From: Roseateles depolymerans
GTDB lineage: Bacteria; Pseudomonadota; Gammaproteobacteria; Burkholderiales; Burkholderiaceae_C
Assembly (NCBI RefSeq): GCF_003387155.1
Contig: NZ_QUMT01000001.1
Location: 682,001-746,000, forward strand
Direction: 5' to 3'
Length of the DNA stretch: 64,000 nt
Each line of letters opens with the position of its first letter. Position 1 is the stretch's first letter. The position numbers and the translations under genes are program-made. A model generated the notes under the pieces. It searched no databases. It worked only from the letters and a program-made list of their open reading frames with translations, and was not told the origin of the DNA. This document shows positions 33,661 through 43,252 of this stretch, one piece after another.

Positions 33661-34935
33661 CTGAAACGCCCGCAGGACACCCACTTCCCCTGGACCCTCG
33701 GCACCCAGCCCAGCTTCAGCGGCGGCAATGCCGTGGAACTGCTGCGCGGCGGCGATGCCCTCTTTCCAGCGCAGATCGCGGCCATCGACCAGGCCCGGCA
33801 TGAGGTCTGGCTGGCCACCTACATCTTCCACGATGACGAGGCCGCCCTGGCCACCGCCCAGGCGCTGTGCCGCGCCGCCCTGCGCGGGGTGCGGGTGAGG
33901 GTGGTCGTGGACGGGTTCGGCTCCAAGTCCAGCCTGGCTTGGCTGCGCCAGCAACTGGCCCAGGCCCCGGTGGCGTTGGCGGTCTTCCGCCCGATCGACC
34001 GCTGGTGGAACTGGCTGCATCCGGGACAGCTGCGCCGGCTGCATCAAAAGCTCTGCGTGGTGGACGGGGATGTCGCGTTCGTGGGCGGCATCAACATCAT
34101 CGAGGACCGGGTGGACCTGCATCACGGTCGCACCGAAACGCCGCGGCTGGACTTTGCCGCCTCGCTGCGGGGCCCGGTCGTCCGGCCGGTGGAGCAGGCC
34201 GTGCGGGCGGTGTGGACTCGGGCCTGGCTGGGCCATGATTTTGGCGACGAGCTGCGCGCCATGGTGCGCAGTGCCGCCCCGATGCGCCGGGCGCGCCGGC
34301 TGATGCGCCGGGTGCGCATGCCCCGGGCGAGCCATCGCGTCACGGACCCGCGCCAGCTGCCGCCGGTGCGCGTGGCCTTTGTGCTGCGGGACAACCTGCG
34401 ACAACGCCGCACCATCGAGCGGGCCTATGTGAACGCCATTCGCGGCGCGACTGCCCGGGTGGACCTGATCACCCCTTACTTCTACCCGGGACACCGCTTC
34501 CGCCGTGCCCTGAAGGACGCCGCCAAGCGCGGCGTGCAGGTGCGTCTGCTGCTGCAAGGGAAGGTGGACTACCGGATTGCCGCGTTGGCCGCGCATGCGC
34601 TGTATGACGAGCTGCTGGGCCACGGCGTGCAGATCTTCGAATACACCCCGGCCTTTCTGCATGCCAAGGTCTGCGTGGTGGACAACGACTGGGCCACGGT
34701 GGGCAGCAGCAACATCGATCCGCTGTCCCTGCTGTTGAACCTGGAGGCCAACGTGGTGGTCCAGGATGCCGGCTTCGCGGGCGATGTGGTGCGGGCCTTC
34801 GATGCGGCGGTGGCCCAGTCCCGCCGGGTGGAGCAGCCCGACGGCAAGGGGCTGCGCGGCATGCTGCGGCGGGCGCTGGTGGCCTGGGTGGCCTACGTCT
34901 ACCTGCGGGTGGCGGGGGCGACGGGGCGCTACTGA
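33661..34935 (+). CDS. clsB: Cardiolipin synthase ClsB, probable CTG start
   Basis: A phospholipase D superfamily protein with two HxKxxxxD motifs (LHQKLCVVDGDVAFVGG near residue 128 and LHAKVCVVDNDWATVGSSN near residue 337), making cardiolipin at the membrane. A GTG at 33733 is the nearest usual start but would cut into the conserved FSGGNAVELLRGGD opening. In the same frame an AAGGAG at 33649-33654 lies 6 bases before CTG 33661, giving 424 residues. No ATG, GTG or TTG occurs in frame between the stop upstream and 33733. Confidence 0.85.
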   Translation: MKRPQDTHFPWTLGTQPSFSGGNAVELLRGGDALFPAQIAAIDQARHEVWLATYIFHDDEAALATAQALCRAALRGVRVRVVVDGFGSKSSLAWLRQQLAQAPVALAVFRPIDRWWNWLHPGQLRRLHQKLCVVDGDVAFVGGINIIEDRVDLHHGRTETPRLDFAASLRGPVVRPVEQAVRAVWTRAWLGHDFGDELRAMVRSAAPMRRARRLMRRVRMPRASHRVTDPRQLPPVRVAFVLRDNLRQRRTIERAYVNAIRGATARVDLITPYFYPGHRFRRALKDAAKRGVQVRLLLQGKVDYRIAALAAHALYDELLGHGVQIFEYTPAFLHAKVCVVDNDWATVGSSNIDPLSLLLNLEANVVVQDAGFAGDVVRAFDAAVAQSRRVEQPDGKGLRGMLRRALVAWVAYVYLRVAGATGRY

Positions 34936-34945
34936 ACGGCGATCT

Positions 34946-36403
34946 TCAGCGGCCGTGCCGCTCCGGCAGTCGCTGCATGTCCGGCGGGAAGGGATCGTCC
35001 GAGCCCTTGGGCATGCGCGGGGTCGCCTTGCCCGGCCACACGGTGCGGTCCAGGAAGATCAGCATCGGCGCCACGCGGGCCGCCCAGCTGGTTTCGTCAT
35101 GGGTGCCGCCAGCGGCTTCGAGGTAGTTCAGGTCGTTGCGGTTCCAGCCCCGGTTCAGCAGCGTGCTTCGCAGCACCCGCAACTGCTTGATGGCCGTCCC
35201 GCCTTCCTCGGTGCCCATGTCCAGCCACAGCTTGGGCCGCGGTGCACCGGAGAGCGGCGTGCGGATCAGGTCCCGCAGCGGGAATTCGTTGTCCCACCAC
35301 AGGGACGGCGACACCACCAGCGCACCGCCGAAGACATCGTCATGATGCAGCGCCAGCCACAGGCTCAGGATGCCGCCCAGCGACGAGCCGCCGACGCCCG
35401 TGTGGCCTGGGTCCGGCAGGGTGCGGTAGCGCTGGTCGATGGCGGGCTTGACCGTCTGGATGAGGTAGCGGGCATAGTCCGCCGCCTTGCCGCCCTGCGG
35501 CAGGCCATCCCGGTCGATGCGGGTGGCCGTGTAGTCGTCCACCCGGCTGGGGCCGCTGGCCACGGCCACGATGATCAGCGGCTGGATCTCGCCGTCCACC
35601 ACCAGACGCTGCGCGGTTTCGTCGAAGCCCCATTCGGCCCCGGCGGCGGCGGCATCGAACACGTTCTGTCCATCGTGCAGATACAGCACTGGGTAGCGCT
35701 GGTCCGGATGCTGTTCATAACCGGGCGGCAGCCAGACCTGCAGCGTGCGCGGGGAGATGCGATCGTCGCCCAGCGGCAGCCAGGCGTCGATATGCCCGGC
35801 GCGGCTGATGGAGATGGGCGCAGCGGGAGCTCCGAAGGCACGGGCCACCAGCACCCGGTCGGCCACCAGCTCCAGGCTGCGGTTGGGGCCGGGTTCCCAG
35901 CCGTCGCTGCTGCCCTGGTTGGGGCGTTCGATGCGGAACTTGTAGAGCAGGGCGCCATTGATCGGCGCCCGGTCCACCGTCAGTTCAGCGACCCACAGGC
36001 CGGATTCGGCAGCGGTGTCGTCGGGGGCTGATCCACGGCTGGACGGCGCCGGGTAGGCGTAGAGGGGACGGTCCCAACTGAGCGGGCCGCCGCCGCGGAT
36101 GCCCACCCGGTCCTTGGCCGGATCAAAGCGGCCGGCGCTGATCTCCTCCCGCATGTCGATCTCGAACTTCACCCGCGTGGCCGCCTGCGCGCCGTCGGCC
36201 GCCAGCCAGGTCATCAGCAGTAAGGCCAGGCCTGTCAGCACCCGACGGGTCAGGACGGAGGCCAAGGCGAGGGCCAGGGCCAGGGTCAGGGCAACAGCGA
36301 GAGGCCCGCATCCGCTGCGCGCTGCGCTGCGGTCCAGGGTGGGACCCGCCTTCAGGCGGAGGAGAAAGGTCGCGGGAGCGAGGGCGGTCAGGAAGGCGGG
36401 CAT
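34946..36403 (-). CDS. Secreted alpha/beta-hydrolase (esterase D-type) with N-terminal accessory domain
   Basis: A protein of up to 485 residues with a long hydrophobic N-terminus ending in ...MTWLAADGAQA, probably a signal sequence; the true start may be a later GTG near residue 56. About residues 77-210 form a beta-rich, carbohydrate-binding-like domain, and about 215-460 a putative esterase fold (PF00756) with nucleophile GGSSLGG near residue 347, Asp in LWLDMGTEEGG and His in GGTHDE. Enterochelin esterases and feruloyl esterases share this fold. It starts 19 bases after hutH on the same strand but has no evident role in histidine use. Confidence 0.78.
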   Translation of the reverse strand: MPAFLTALAPATFLLRLKAGPTLDRSAARSGCGPLAVALTLALALALASVLTRRVLTGLALLLMTWLAADGAQAATRVKFEIDMREEISAGRFDPAKDRVGIRGGGPLSWDRPLYAYPAPSSRGSAPDDTAAESGLWVAELTVDRAPINGALLYKFRIERPNQGSSDGWEPGPNRSLELVADRVLVARAFGAPAAPISISRAGHIDAWLPLGDDRISPRTLQVWLPPGYEQHPDQRYPVLYLHDGQNVFDAAAAGAEWGFDETAQRLVVDGEIQPLIIVAVASGPSRVDDYTATRIDRDGLPQGGKAADYARYLIQTVKPAIDQRYRTLPDPGHTGVGGSSLGGILSLWLALHHDDVFGGALVVSPSLWWDNEFPLRDLIRTPLSGAPRPKLWLDMGTEEGGTAIKQLRVLRSTLLNRGWNRNDLNYLEAAGGTHDETSWAARVAPMLIFLDRTVWPGKATPRMPKGSDDPFPPDMQRLPERHGR

Positions 36404-36422
36404 GGGGCAGTGCGAGGCTGGA

Positions 36423-37973
36423 TCAGTCCAGCAGCACCATAGCAGCTCTCTTGTTCAGCAATGTTGCCAGTTCCCCCGACTCGACGATGCGGGCGGCCTT
36501 TTCGATGTCAGGGGCGAGATAGTGGTCGTCCGGCATCGGCGGGCAGTGGTGACGCAGCAGGGCATGCACCGCTTCCAGGGTGTCGGAGCTGCGCAGCGGG
36601 CGCAGGAACTCGATGCCCTGGCCGGCTGCCAGCAGCTCGATCGCCACGATGTGGCCGGTGTTGTCCAGCATCGGGCCCAGGCGCCGGGCGCCGAAGGTGG
36701 CCATGGAGACATGGTCCTCCTGGTTGGCGCTGGTGGGCAGGCTGTCGACGCTGGCCGGGTGGGCCAGCGACTTGTTCTCGCTGGCCAGGGCCGCGGCCGT
36801 CACATGGGCGATCATGAAGCCGGAATTCAGGCCGGCATTGGCGGTGAGGAAGGGCGGCAGGCGGGACACGCCGGTGTCGATCAGCATGGCGATGCGGCGC
36901 TCGGCAATGGCACCGACTTCCGCAATCGCGCAGGCCAGTGCGTCAGCGGCCAGGGCCACCGGTTCCGCATGGAAATTGCCGCCGCTGATCATGGCGCTGC
37001 TGCCGTCGTCGGCGGCGAACACCAGCGGGTTGTCGGTCACCGCATTGGCTTCACGCAGCAGCACGTCGCGCACATAACGGGCCTGGTCCAGGCAGGCGCC
37101 CATCACCTGGGGCTGGCAGCGCAGGCAGTAGGGGTCCTGCACGCGGTCGTCGCCGTCCCGGTGGGACTGGCGGATCGCGCTGCCGGTCAGCAGCGCGCGG
37201 TAGGCGGCGGCTGCCTCGATCTGGCCGGGCTGGCCGCGCACCTCATGGATGCGCGGATCAAACGGGCCGTCGCTGCCGCGGGCTGCATCCAGGCTCAGCG
37301 CGCCGGTGACGATGGCGCTGGCATAGACCGTCTCGAAACGCAGCAGGCCTTCCAGCGCCAGCGCGGTGGAGGTCTGCGTGCCGTTGATCAGCGCCAGGCC
37401 TTCCTTGGCCTCCAGCACCAGCGGCGCGAGGCCGGCCCGTTGCAGCTCGGGCAGGGCCGCACGACGCTGGCCGTCCACCAGCATCTCGCCTTCGCCCATC
37501 AGCGCCAGCGTCATGTGGGACAACGGGGCCAGGTCCCCGGACGCGCCGACCGAGCCTTGCGCCGGCACGTAGGGCACCAGCCCCGCATTGAAGGCGTCCA
37601 GCAGCGACTGCACCACGGCCGGTCGCACGCCGGAGAAGCCGCGCGCCAGCGAGGCCGCCTTGGTGGCCAGCATCAGGCGGACCACTGGCGGCGCCAGCGG
37701 CGCGCCGACGCCGACGCAGTGCGAGCGGATCAGGTTGCGCTGCAGGGCGGCCAATTCGTCCTTGTTGATGCGCTTGGAGGCCAGCTTGCCGAAACCGGTG
37801 TTGACGCCGTAGACCGGGTCGTCCCCGGCCGCAGCGGCCTGGACGACGGCGGCACTGCGGGCAATGGCGGCATTTGCCGAGGGGTGCAGCGTCAGGCGCA
37901 CCTCGCCGTTTCGGATCTGGCGGAGCTGGTCCAGCGTCAACTGGCCGGGGATGAGTTCGAGAGGGGTCGTCAT
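36423..37973 (-). CDS. hutH: Histidine ammonia-lyase
   Basis: A 516-residue lyase converting L-histidine to urocanate and ammonia, the first step of the hut pathway. The self-formed MIO cofactor arises from Ala144-Ser145-Gly146 in [10 protein letters not shown], and YGVNTGFG and [10 protein letters not shown] segments mark the active site. The ATG at 37973 is preferred over an upstream in-frame start at 38015 because the family starts here. It follows hutU on the same strand with a 71-base spacer holding 8-base repeats. Confidence 0.97.
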   Translation of the reverse strand: MTTPLELIPGQLTLDQLRQIRNGEVRLTLHPSANAAIARSAAVVQAAAAGDDPVYGVNTGFGKLASKRINKDELAALQRNLIRSHCVGVGAPLAPPVVRLMLATKAASLARGFSGVRPAVVQSLLDAFNAGLVPYVPAQGSVGASGDLAPLSHMTLALMGEGEMLVDGQRRAALPELQRAGLAPLVLEAKEGLALINGTQTSTALALEGLLRFETVYASAIVTGALSLDAARGSDGPFDPRIHEVRGQPGQIEAAAAYRALLTGSAIRQSHRDGDDRVQDPYCLRCQPQVMGACLDQARYVRDVLLREANAVTDNPLVFAADDGSSAMISGGNFHAEPVALAADALACAIAEVGAIAERRIAMLIDTGVSRLPPFLTANAGLNSGFMIAHVTAAALASENKSLAHPASVDSLPTSANQEDHVSMATFGARRLGPMLDNTGHIVAIELLAAGQGIEFLRPLRSSDTLEAVHALLRHHCPPMPDDHYLAPDIEKAARIVESGELATLLNKRAAMVLLD

Positions 37974-38005
37974 GGTGGGGCTCGGGCGTCCGGTGTGGGC
38001 GGACA

Positions 38006-38029
38006 AAAGGCTCAAAGGCTCAAAGGATC
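38006..38029. repeat. Three tandem 8-base units between hutU and hutH
   Basis: AAAGGCTC twice and AAAGGATC once in succession, 16 bases past the hutU stop codon and ahead of hutH. The unit size matches the array at the sctU stop. It contributes to the spacer and has no visible coding role. Confidence 0.8.
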
Positions 38030-38044
38030 GAGGTTCCGTGTGGA

Positions 38045-39727
38045 TCAGCGGTCCAGCATCGGCAACTGCAGGCCCCGCTCGCGGGCGCAGCGCTGGGCGC
38101 TTTCATAACCAGCATCGGCATGGCGCATTACGCCGGTGCCGGGGTCGTTCCACAGCACCCGTTCGATCCGCCGCGCCGCCGCGTCGGTGCCGTCGCACAC
38201 GATCACCACGCCGCTGTGCTGCGAATAGCCCATGCCCACGCCGCCCCCGTGGTGCAGCGACACCCAGGTCGCCCCGCCCGCGGTGTTGAGCAGGGCATTG
38301 AGCAGCGGCCAGTCGGACACTGCGTCCGAGCCGTCCTGCATGCGTTCGGTCTCGCGGTTGGGGCTGGCGACCGAGCCGGAGTCCAGATGGTCCCGCCCGA
38401 TGACGATGGGCGCCTTCAATTCGCCGCTGCGCACCATCTCGTTGAACGCCAGGCCTGCGCGATGCCGCTCGCCCAGGCCCAGCCAGCAGATGCGGGCCGG
38501 CAGGCCCTGGAAGCTGATGCGTTCGCGGGCCATGTCCAGCCAGCGGTGCACGCCGGCGTGGTGGGGGAACAGTTCCTTGATCTTGGCGTCGGTCTTGTAG
38601 ATGTCCTCCGGATCGCCGGACAGGGCCACCCAGCGGAACGGCCCGCGGCCTTCGCAGAACTGCGGGCGGACGTAAGCGGGCACGAAGCCAGGGAAGTCGA
38701 ACGCGTTCTTCACGCCCTGGTCCAGGGCCACCTGCCGGATGTTGTTGCCGTAGTCGACGGTGGGAATGCCCATGGCCTGGAAGTCCAGCATGGCCTGCAC
38801 ATGGACCGCGCAGCCCAGGGCGGCGGCCTGGCGCAGCTCGGCATGCCGCGACGGATCGGCAGCGGCTTCCTTCCATTGCGCCACCGTCCAGCCCACCGGC
38901 AGATAACCGTTGATCAGGTCATGGGCGGAGGTCTGGTCGGTCACCAGGTCCGGACGCGGGGCCGTGCCGGCCTTCACCCGCGCAGCCAGTTGCGGCAGGA
39001 CTTCCGCCGCATTGCCCAGCAGGGCGATGGACACGGCCTTCTTCTCGGCGGTGTAGCGCTGCAGGCGGGCCAGTGCGTCGTCCAGGCTGCTGGCCTGTTC
39101 GTCCACATAGCGGGTCTTGAGACGGAAATCGATGCGGGACTGCTGGCATTCGATCGTCAGCGACGAGGCCCCGGCGAAGGTGGCGGCCAGCGGCTGTGCG
39201 CCGCCCATGCCGCCCAGGCCTGCAGTCAGCACCCAGCGGCCGGACAGGTCGCCGCCATAGTGCTGGCGGCCGGCCTCGGCGAAGGTTTCGTAGGTGCCCT
39301 GCACGATGCCCTGCGAGCCGATGTAGATCCACGAGCCAGCCGTCATCTGGCCATACATCATGAGGCCCTTGCGATCCAGCTCGTTGAAGTGGTCCCAGGT
39401 GGCCCAGGCGGGCACCAGGTTGGAATTGGCCAGCAGCACCCGCGGCGCATCCGCATGGCTGCGGAAGACGCCGACCGGCTTGCCGGACTGGATCAGCAAC
39501 GTCTCGTCTTCATTGAGGCCGCGCAGCGTCTCCAGGATGGCCTCGAAGCAGTCCCAGTTGCGGGCCGCCTTGCCGATGCCGCCGTACACCACCAGTTGGT
39601 CCGGGTTCTCGGCCACCGCCGGATCCAGGTTGTTCTGCAGCATGCGGTAGGCGGCCTCGATCAGCCAGTTCTTGCAGTGCAGCTGCGTGCCGGTGGGGGC
39701 GCGGACGGTGCGGGGCTGGGCGCTCAT
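38045..39727 (-). CDS. hutU: Urocanate hydratase
   Basis: A 560-residue urocanase converting urocanate to imidazolonepropionate with NAD+ as tightly bound cofactor. Family segments include [53 protein letters not shown] and [16 protein letters not shown] near the C-terminus, the last containing the active-site region. Length is standard. First gene of the leftward hutUH arm; its promoter region faces hutC across a 101-base gap that contains the HutC-like operator. Confidence 0.98.
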   Translation of the reverse strand: MSAQPRTVRAPTGTQLHCKNWLIEAAYRMLQNNLDPAVAENPDQLVVYGGIGKAARNWDCFEAILETLRGLNEDETLLIQSGKPVGVFRSHADAPRVLLANSNLVPAWATWDHFNELDRKGLMMYGQMTAGSWIYIGSQGIVQGTYETFAEAGRQHYGGDLSGRWVLTAGLGGMGGAQPLAATFAGASSLTIECQQSRIDFRLKTRYVDEQASSLDDALARLQRYTAEKKAVSIALLGNAAEVLPQLAARVKAGTAPRPDLVTDQTSAHDLINGYLPVGWTVAQWKEAAADPSRHAELRQAAALGCAVHVQAMLDFQAMGIPTVDYGNNIRQVALDQGVKNAFDFPGFVPAYVRPQFCEGRGPFRWVALSGDPEDIYKTDAKIKELFPHHAGVHRWLDMARERISFQGLPARICWLGLGERHRAGLAFNEMVRSGELKAPIVIGRDHLDSGSVASPNRETERMQDGSDAVSDWPLLNALLNTAGGATWVSLHHGGGVGMGYSQHSGVVIVCDGTDAAARRIERVLWNDPGTGVMRHADAGYESAQRCARERGLQLPMLDR

Positions 39728-39789
39728 GCGGGTCTCCTGAAGTCGTTCGGTGATGCCGATGGGGCGCGATTATGTGGACCCGGTCCTGA

Positions 39790-39803
39790 CTTGTCTATAC
39801 AAG
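39790..39803. promoter_or_regulatory. HutC-type operator between hutU and hutC
   Basis: CTTGTCTATACAAG has 5-base inverted arms CTTGT/ACAAG plus a symmetric central TA. This resembles the CTTGTATAxACAAG sites bound by HutC (GntR family) in Pseudomonas and Klebsiella. It lies between divergent hutU and hutC, where bound repressor would block both arms until urocanate is present. Only one clear copy is seen. Confidence 0.75.
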
Positions 39804-39828
39804 CTTGCATCCAGTAGGATGCGCGCCC

Positions 39829-40545
39829 ATGGTTGTCCCCTCCGGTCCCGCGTTCCAGTACCTCAAGGTCAAGACCCATCTGCGCGAAGGCATTGCCAGC
39901 GGCCGGTGGCGGCCGGGCGAACGCCTGCCGTCCGAGGCGGAGCTGACGGAAGCCTTCGGCGTGAGCCGCATGACCGTCAACCGCGCGCTGCGCGAGCTGC
40001 ATCAGGAAGGCATGGTGGAGCGGGTGCAGGGCGTGGGCAGCTTCGTGGCCCAGTTGCATCGCATCGCGTCCACCCTGACGGTGCGGGATGTGCACGACGA
40101 GATCGCCGCGCGGGGCCATCAGCATGAGGCGCAGGTCCATCTGCTGGAGGAAGTGGCGGCGACCGAGGCGCAAGCCGCCGAGTTCCAGTTGCAACCAGGT
40201 GCACGACTGTTCCACAGCATCATCGTGCACCGCGACAATGGCGTGGCCGTGCAATGCGAAGACCGCCTGGTGAATCCGGCCTGTGCGCCGGACTACCAGG
40301 CCCAGGACTTCACCCAGGTCACGCCCACCCACTACCTGCTGGAAGTGGCGCCCCTGTCGGAAGCCCGCTATACGATCGAAGCCCAGCGGCCCTCGCCGCT
40401 GGAGGCCAAGCTGCTGGGCATGCCCCGCGGCGAGCCCTGCCTCGTGGTGCGACGCTGCACGCTGAGTCTGGGACAGGTGGTGACCGTGGTGCGTCTGGTG
40501 CATCCGGGGGGTCGCTGGATGTTGCAGGGGAGTTTTCAGGCATGA
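39829..40545 (+). CDS. hutC: Histidine utilisation repressor HutC
   Basis: A 238-residue GntR/HutC-family regulator. A winged helix-turn-helix covers about residues 1-75 (GERLPSEAELTEAFGVSRMT), followed by a UTRA ligand-binding domain (about 95-235; VAVQCEDRLVNPACAPDYQA) that in relatives binds urocanate. The ATG at 39829 is 25 bases past the operator. Divergent from hutU and first gene of hutCDIGF, so it controls itself. Overlaps the longer form of the next frame by 4 bases. Confidence 0.95.
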   Translation: MVVPSGPAFQYLKVKTHLREGIASGRWRPGERLPSEAELTEAFGVSRMTVNRALRELHQEGMVERVQGVGSFVAQLHRIASTLTVRDVHDEIAARGHQHEAQVHLLEEVAATEAQAAEFQLQPGARLFHSIIVHRDNGVAVQCEDRLVNPACAPDYQAQDFTQVTPTHYLLEVAPLSEARYTIEAQRPSPLEAKLLGMPRGEPCLVVRRCTLSLGQVVTVVRLVHPGGRWMLQGSFQA

Positions 40546-40559
40546 ATGGCGTGAGTGCG

Positions 40560-40604
40560 AGCCGCATGGGTGCAAGCCGCATGGGGACGAGCCGCGTGGA
40601 GGAG
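40560..40604. repeat. Three 15-base repeats at the hutC-hutD junction
   Basis: AGCCGC begins three imperfect units at 40560, 40575 and 40590. The unit of 15 bases is a multiple of three and, in the hutD frame read from 40542, encodes ASRMG-ASRMG-TSRVE. The array separates hutC from the start of hutD preferred here. Confidence 0.85.
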
Positions 40605-40610
40605 GGTGGG

Positions 40611-41165
40611 ATGAGCTGGATGCGGATCTGCGCGGACGATGTGACGCCGGTGCCCTGGCGCAACGGTGGCGGAAAGACGCGTGAGCTGCTGGCCTGGCCG
40701 ACGGTGGCGGACTGGAAGCTGCGCATCAGCGTGGCGGACATCGACCGCGATGGCCCGTTCTCTGCCTTCCCCGGCGTGGACCGCTGGTTCGGTGTGCTCA
40801 GCGGCGCCGGTGTGGAACTGCTGGGGTCGCAGCGTCGTCCCGGTGACGGGCTGCTGCAGTTCGCGGGGGAAGACGCGCCGGACTGCCGGCTGATCCAGGG
40901 TCCGACGCGGGATTTCAATGCCATGCACCGCCGGGGCGCCGGACGCTTCCGCGTGCAGCCGGCAGAACGGCCGGTCATTCCGCATGAGGTGGACTGGTTC
41001 GGCCTGTTCACCGAACGCGGCGGGCTGCTGATCCACGGCGCGCGGGCCGTGCCGGTGGCGCCGCACACCCTGGCGTGGTGCGAGGCGCCGGCCGCGCAGA
41101 GCTGCGTCTTTGATGATGGTGACAGCCACGGGCCGGCCTGGTGGCTGCTCTGGAGCGCAGAATGA
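40611..41165 (+). CDS. hutD: HutD family protein
   Basis: A 184-residue HutD (Ves-type cupin) protein. Family features: opening [51 protein letters not shown] and a RDFNAMHRR segment. HutD is thought to set an upper limit on hut activity, possibly by binding N-formimino-glutamate or urocanate. The start at 40611 is preferred because GGAGGAGGG precedes it and the family begins here. An alternative ATG at 40542 overlaps the hutC stop (ATGA) and adds 23 residues including the 5-residue repeats. Confidence 0.9.
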   Translation: MSWMRICADDVTPVPWRNGGGKTRELLAWPTVADWKLRISVADIDRDGPFSAFPGVDRWFGVLSGAGVELLGSQRRPGDGLLQFAGEDAPDCRLIQGPTRDFNAMHRRGAGRFRVQPAERPVIPHEVDWFGLFTERGGLLIHGARAVPVAPHTLAWCEAPAAQSCVFDDGDSHGPAWWLLWSAE

Positions 41166-42397
41166 GCGGCCGGCAGTTGTGGCGCGGTGGCCACCTCGTC
41201 ACCCTGGCACAGGCACAGGGCTGGGGCCTGGTGCCGGACGGGGCACTGCTGACCGAGGGCGGCCAGATCCGCTGGGTCGGGCCGCTGGCCGATCTCCCGC
41301 AAGACCTGCGCGTGGGCCTGGACGCGGAAGTGGACCTGCAGGGCGCGCTGGTCACGCCCGGCCTCATCGACCCCCACACCCACCTGGTCTACGGCGGGGA
41401 GCGATCCGCCGAATTCGAAATGCGCCTGCAAGGTGCCAGTTATGAAGACATCGCCCGCGCCGGCGGCGGCATCCGCTCGACCGTGGCGGCCACCCGCGCT
41501 GCCGACGAGGCCAGCCTGCGTGCCAGTGCCCTGGCCCGCGCCAGGGCGCTGATGGACGAAGGCTTGACCACGCTGGAGGTCAAGTCCGGCTACGGACTGT
41601 CACTGGATGACGAAGCCCGCTGCCTACGGGTGGCGCGGAGCCTGTCCGAGCTGGGCATCACCGTCCGCACCACCTATCTCGGCGCGCATGCGCTGCCTCC
41701 CGAATTCGATGGCCGACCCGACGACTACGTCGATGCCGTCTGCGCCTGGATGCCCACGCTGAAGGACGCCGGCCTGATCGACGCGGTGGACGCCTTCTGC
41801 GAGCGCATCGCCTTCAGCCCCCAGCAGACGCGCCGTGTCTTCGAGACCGCCCGACGCCTGGGCCTGCCGGTCAAGCTGCATGCGGAGCAACTGAGCGACC
41901 AGGGCGGCGCTGCCCTGGCGGCGGACTTCCAGGCGCTGTCCTGCGACCACCTCGAATACCTCAGCGACGGCGGCATTCAGGCGATGGCGGCCGCCGGCAC
42001 GGTGGCGGTGCTGCTGCCCGGTGCCTTCTACTTCCTGCGGGAGACGAAGCTGCCGCCCGTGGAGGCCCTGCGCCGGGCGGGCGTGCCGATCGCGCTGGCC
42101 ACCGATCACAACCCCGGCAGTTCACCGGGCCTGTCGCTGCTGCTGATGATGAACATGGCCTGCACCTTCTTCCGCATGACGCCGGAAGAAGCCCTGCGCG
42201 GGCTGACCGTGCATTCGGCCCGGGCCCTGGGCTTGCCGGACCGGGGACAGCTGGTGGCCGGTCAGCGTGCGGACTTCTGTGTCTGGGATGCCGCCCATCC
42301 GCGCGAACTGGCCTACTACTTTGGACGCAACCCACGGCGCGCCACGGTCCTGCAGGGCCGTGCCCATGAGCCGGCGCCTGCGCGGCCCGTCGTGTGA
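41162..42397 (+). CDS. hutI: Imidazolonepropionase
   Basis: A 411-residue amidohydrolase that opens imidazolonepropionate to N-formimino-L-glutamate. The metal site is visible as [20 protein letters not shown] near residue 73, [11 protein letters not shown] near 243 and DHNPGSSPG near 318. Length is standard. The ATG overlaps the hutD stop by 4 bases; the slightly longer frame from 41141 lies inside hutD and is not needed. Confidence 0.97.
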   Translation: MSGRQLWRGGHLVTLAQAQGWGLVPDGALLTEGGQIRWVGPLADLPQDLRVGLDAEVDLQGALVTPGLIDPHTHLVYGGERSAEFEMRLQGASYEDIARAGGGIRSTVAATRAADEASLRASALARARALMDEGLTTLEVKSGYGLSLDDEARCLRVARSLSELGITVRTTYLGAHALPPEFDGRPDDYVDAVCAWMPTLKDAGLIDAVDAFCERIAFSPQQTRRVFETARRLGLPVKLHAEQLSDQGGAALAADFQALSCDHLEYLSDGGIQAMAAAGTVAVLLPGAFYFLRETKLPPVEALRRAGVPIALATDHNPGSSPGLSLLLMMNMACTFFRMTPEEALRGLTVHSARALGLPDRGQLVAGQRADFCVWDAAHPRELAYYFGRNPRRATVLQGRAHEPAPARPVV

Positions 42398-42406
42398 GGA
42401 GACAGC

Positions 42407-43252
42407 ATGAAGCATGAGGTGTATGAACTGCGGCCCGGCCGCACCCCGCTGTTGATCAGCATGCCGCACGTGGGGCGGGAGATTCCGCCCGATCAGCAGG
42501 ACCGTTATGTGGAGCGGGCCCTGGGCAGCGAGGACACCGACTGGCATCTGGAAGGGCTGTACGCCCCGATCGCCGAGGCGCTGGGGGCGGGCCTGATCAT
42601 CCCGCGTTATTCGCGCTACCTCATCGACCTGAACCGCCCGCCGGAGGACACGCCCATGTATCCGGGCGCCTCCAACACCGAACTCTGTCCGACCCGCTTC
42701 TTCACCGGCGAGCCGCTCTACAAGGAAGGCCGCGCCCCGGACCCCGAAGAGAAGCAGCGCCGCCTGCAGACCTACTGGCAGCCCTACCACCAGGCCCTGC
42801 AGGGCGAGTTGCAGCGGCTGCGCCAGGAACACGGCCAAGCCCTGCTGTTTGAAGCGCACAGCATCCGGTCCAGCCTGCCCTGGCTGTTCGATGGCCAACT
42901 GCCCGACCTGAACCTGGGCACGGTGGACGGGCAGTCCTGCAAGAAGATCACCCGCGATGCAATGGAGATCGTGCTGAACGCGCAGCAGGATTTCACCTGG
43001 GTGGTGGATGGCCGCTTCAAGGGCGGCTACATCACCCGCCAGTACGGCCGCCCGGCACTGGGCCAGCAGGTGGTGCAGATGGAGATGTGCTACCGCTGCT
43101 ACATGGTGGAGCGGGAGCTGGGCTACACCGGTTATGAACTGGACGAGGCCTGCATGGCGCGCATCCGGCCTGTGCTGAGCCTGCTGCTGCAGGCCTACCT
43201 GATGGCCAACCCATCGCGTTCGACGGCCCCCGTGGACCGCCCGACCGCATGA
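42407..43252 (+). CDS. hutG: N-formylglutamate deformylase
   Basis: A 281-residue N-formylglutamate amidohydrolase, the last step of the five-step pathway, giving glutamate and formate. Recognised by YELRPGRTPLLISMPHVGRE, SRYLIDLNRPPEDTPMYPGA and FEAHSIRSSLP. This is the amidohydrolase-type HutG, not the arginase-like formiminoglutamase that shares the name. It starts 9 bases after hutI and overlaps hutF by 4 bases. Confidence 0.95.
   Translation: MKHEVYELRPGRTPLLISMPHVGREIPPDQQDRYVERALGSEDTDWHLEGLYAPIAEALGAGLIIPRYSRYLIDLNRPPEDTPMYPGASNTELCPTRFFTGEPLYKEGRAPDPEEKQRRLQTYWQPYHQALQGELQRLRQEHGQALLFEAHSIRSSLPWLFDGQLPDLNLGTVDGQSCKKITRDAMEIVLNAQQDFTWVVDGRFKGGYITRQYGRPALGQQVVQMEMCYRCYMVERELGYTGYELDEACMARIRPVLSLLLQAYLMANPSRSTAPVDRPTA

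Noticed and set aside
36403-36423. Esterase as a sixth hut pathway gene
   Set aside because: It follows hutH closely but its fold and signal peptide do not fit a step of histidine breakdown.
38120-39817. 565-codon frame antisense to hutU
   Set aside because: Contains no recognisable domain; urocanase on the other strand is certain.
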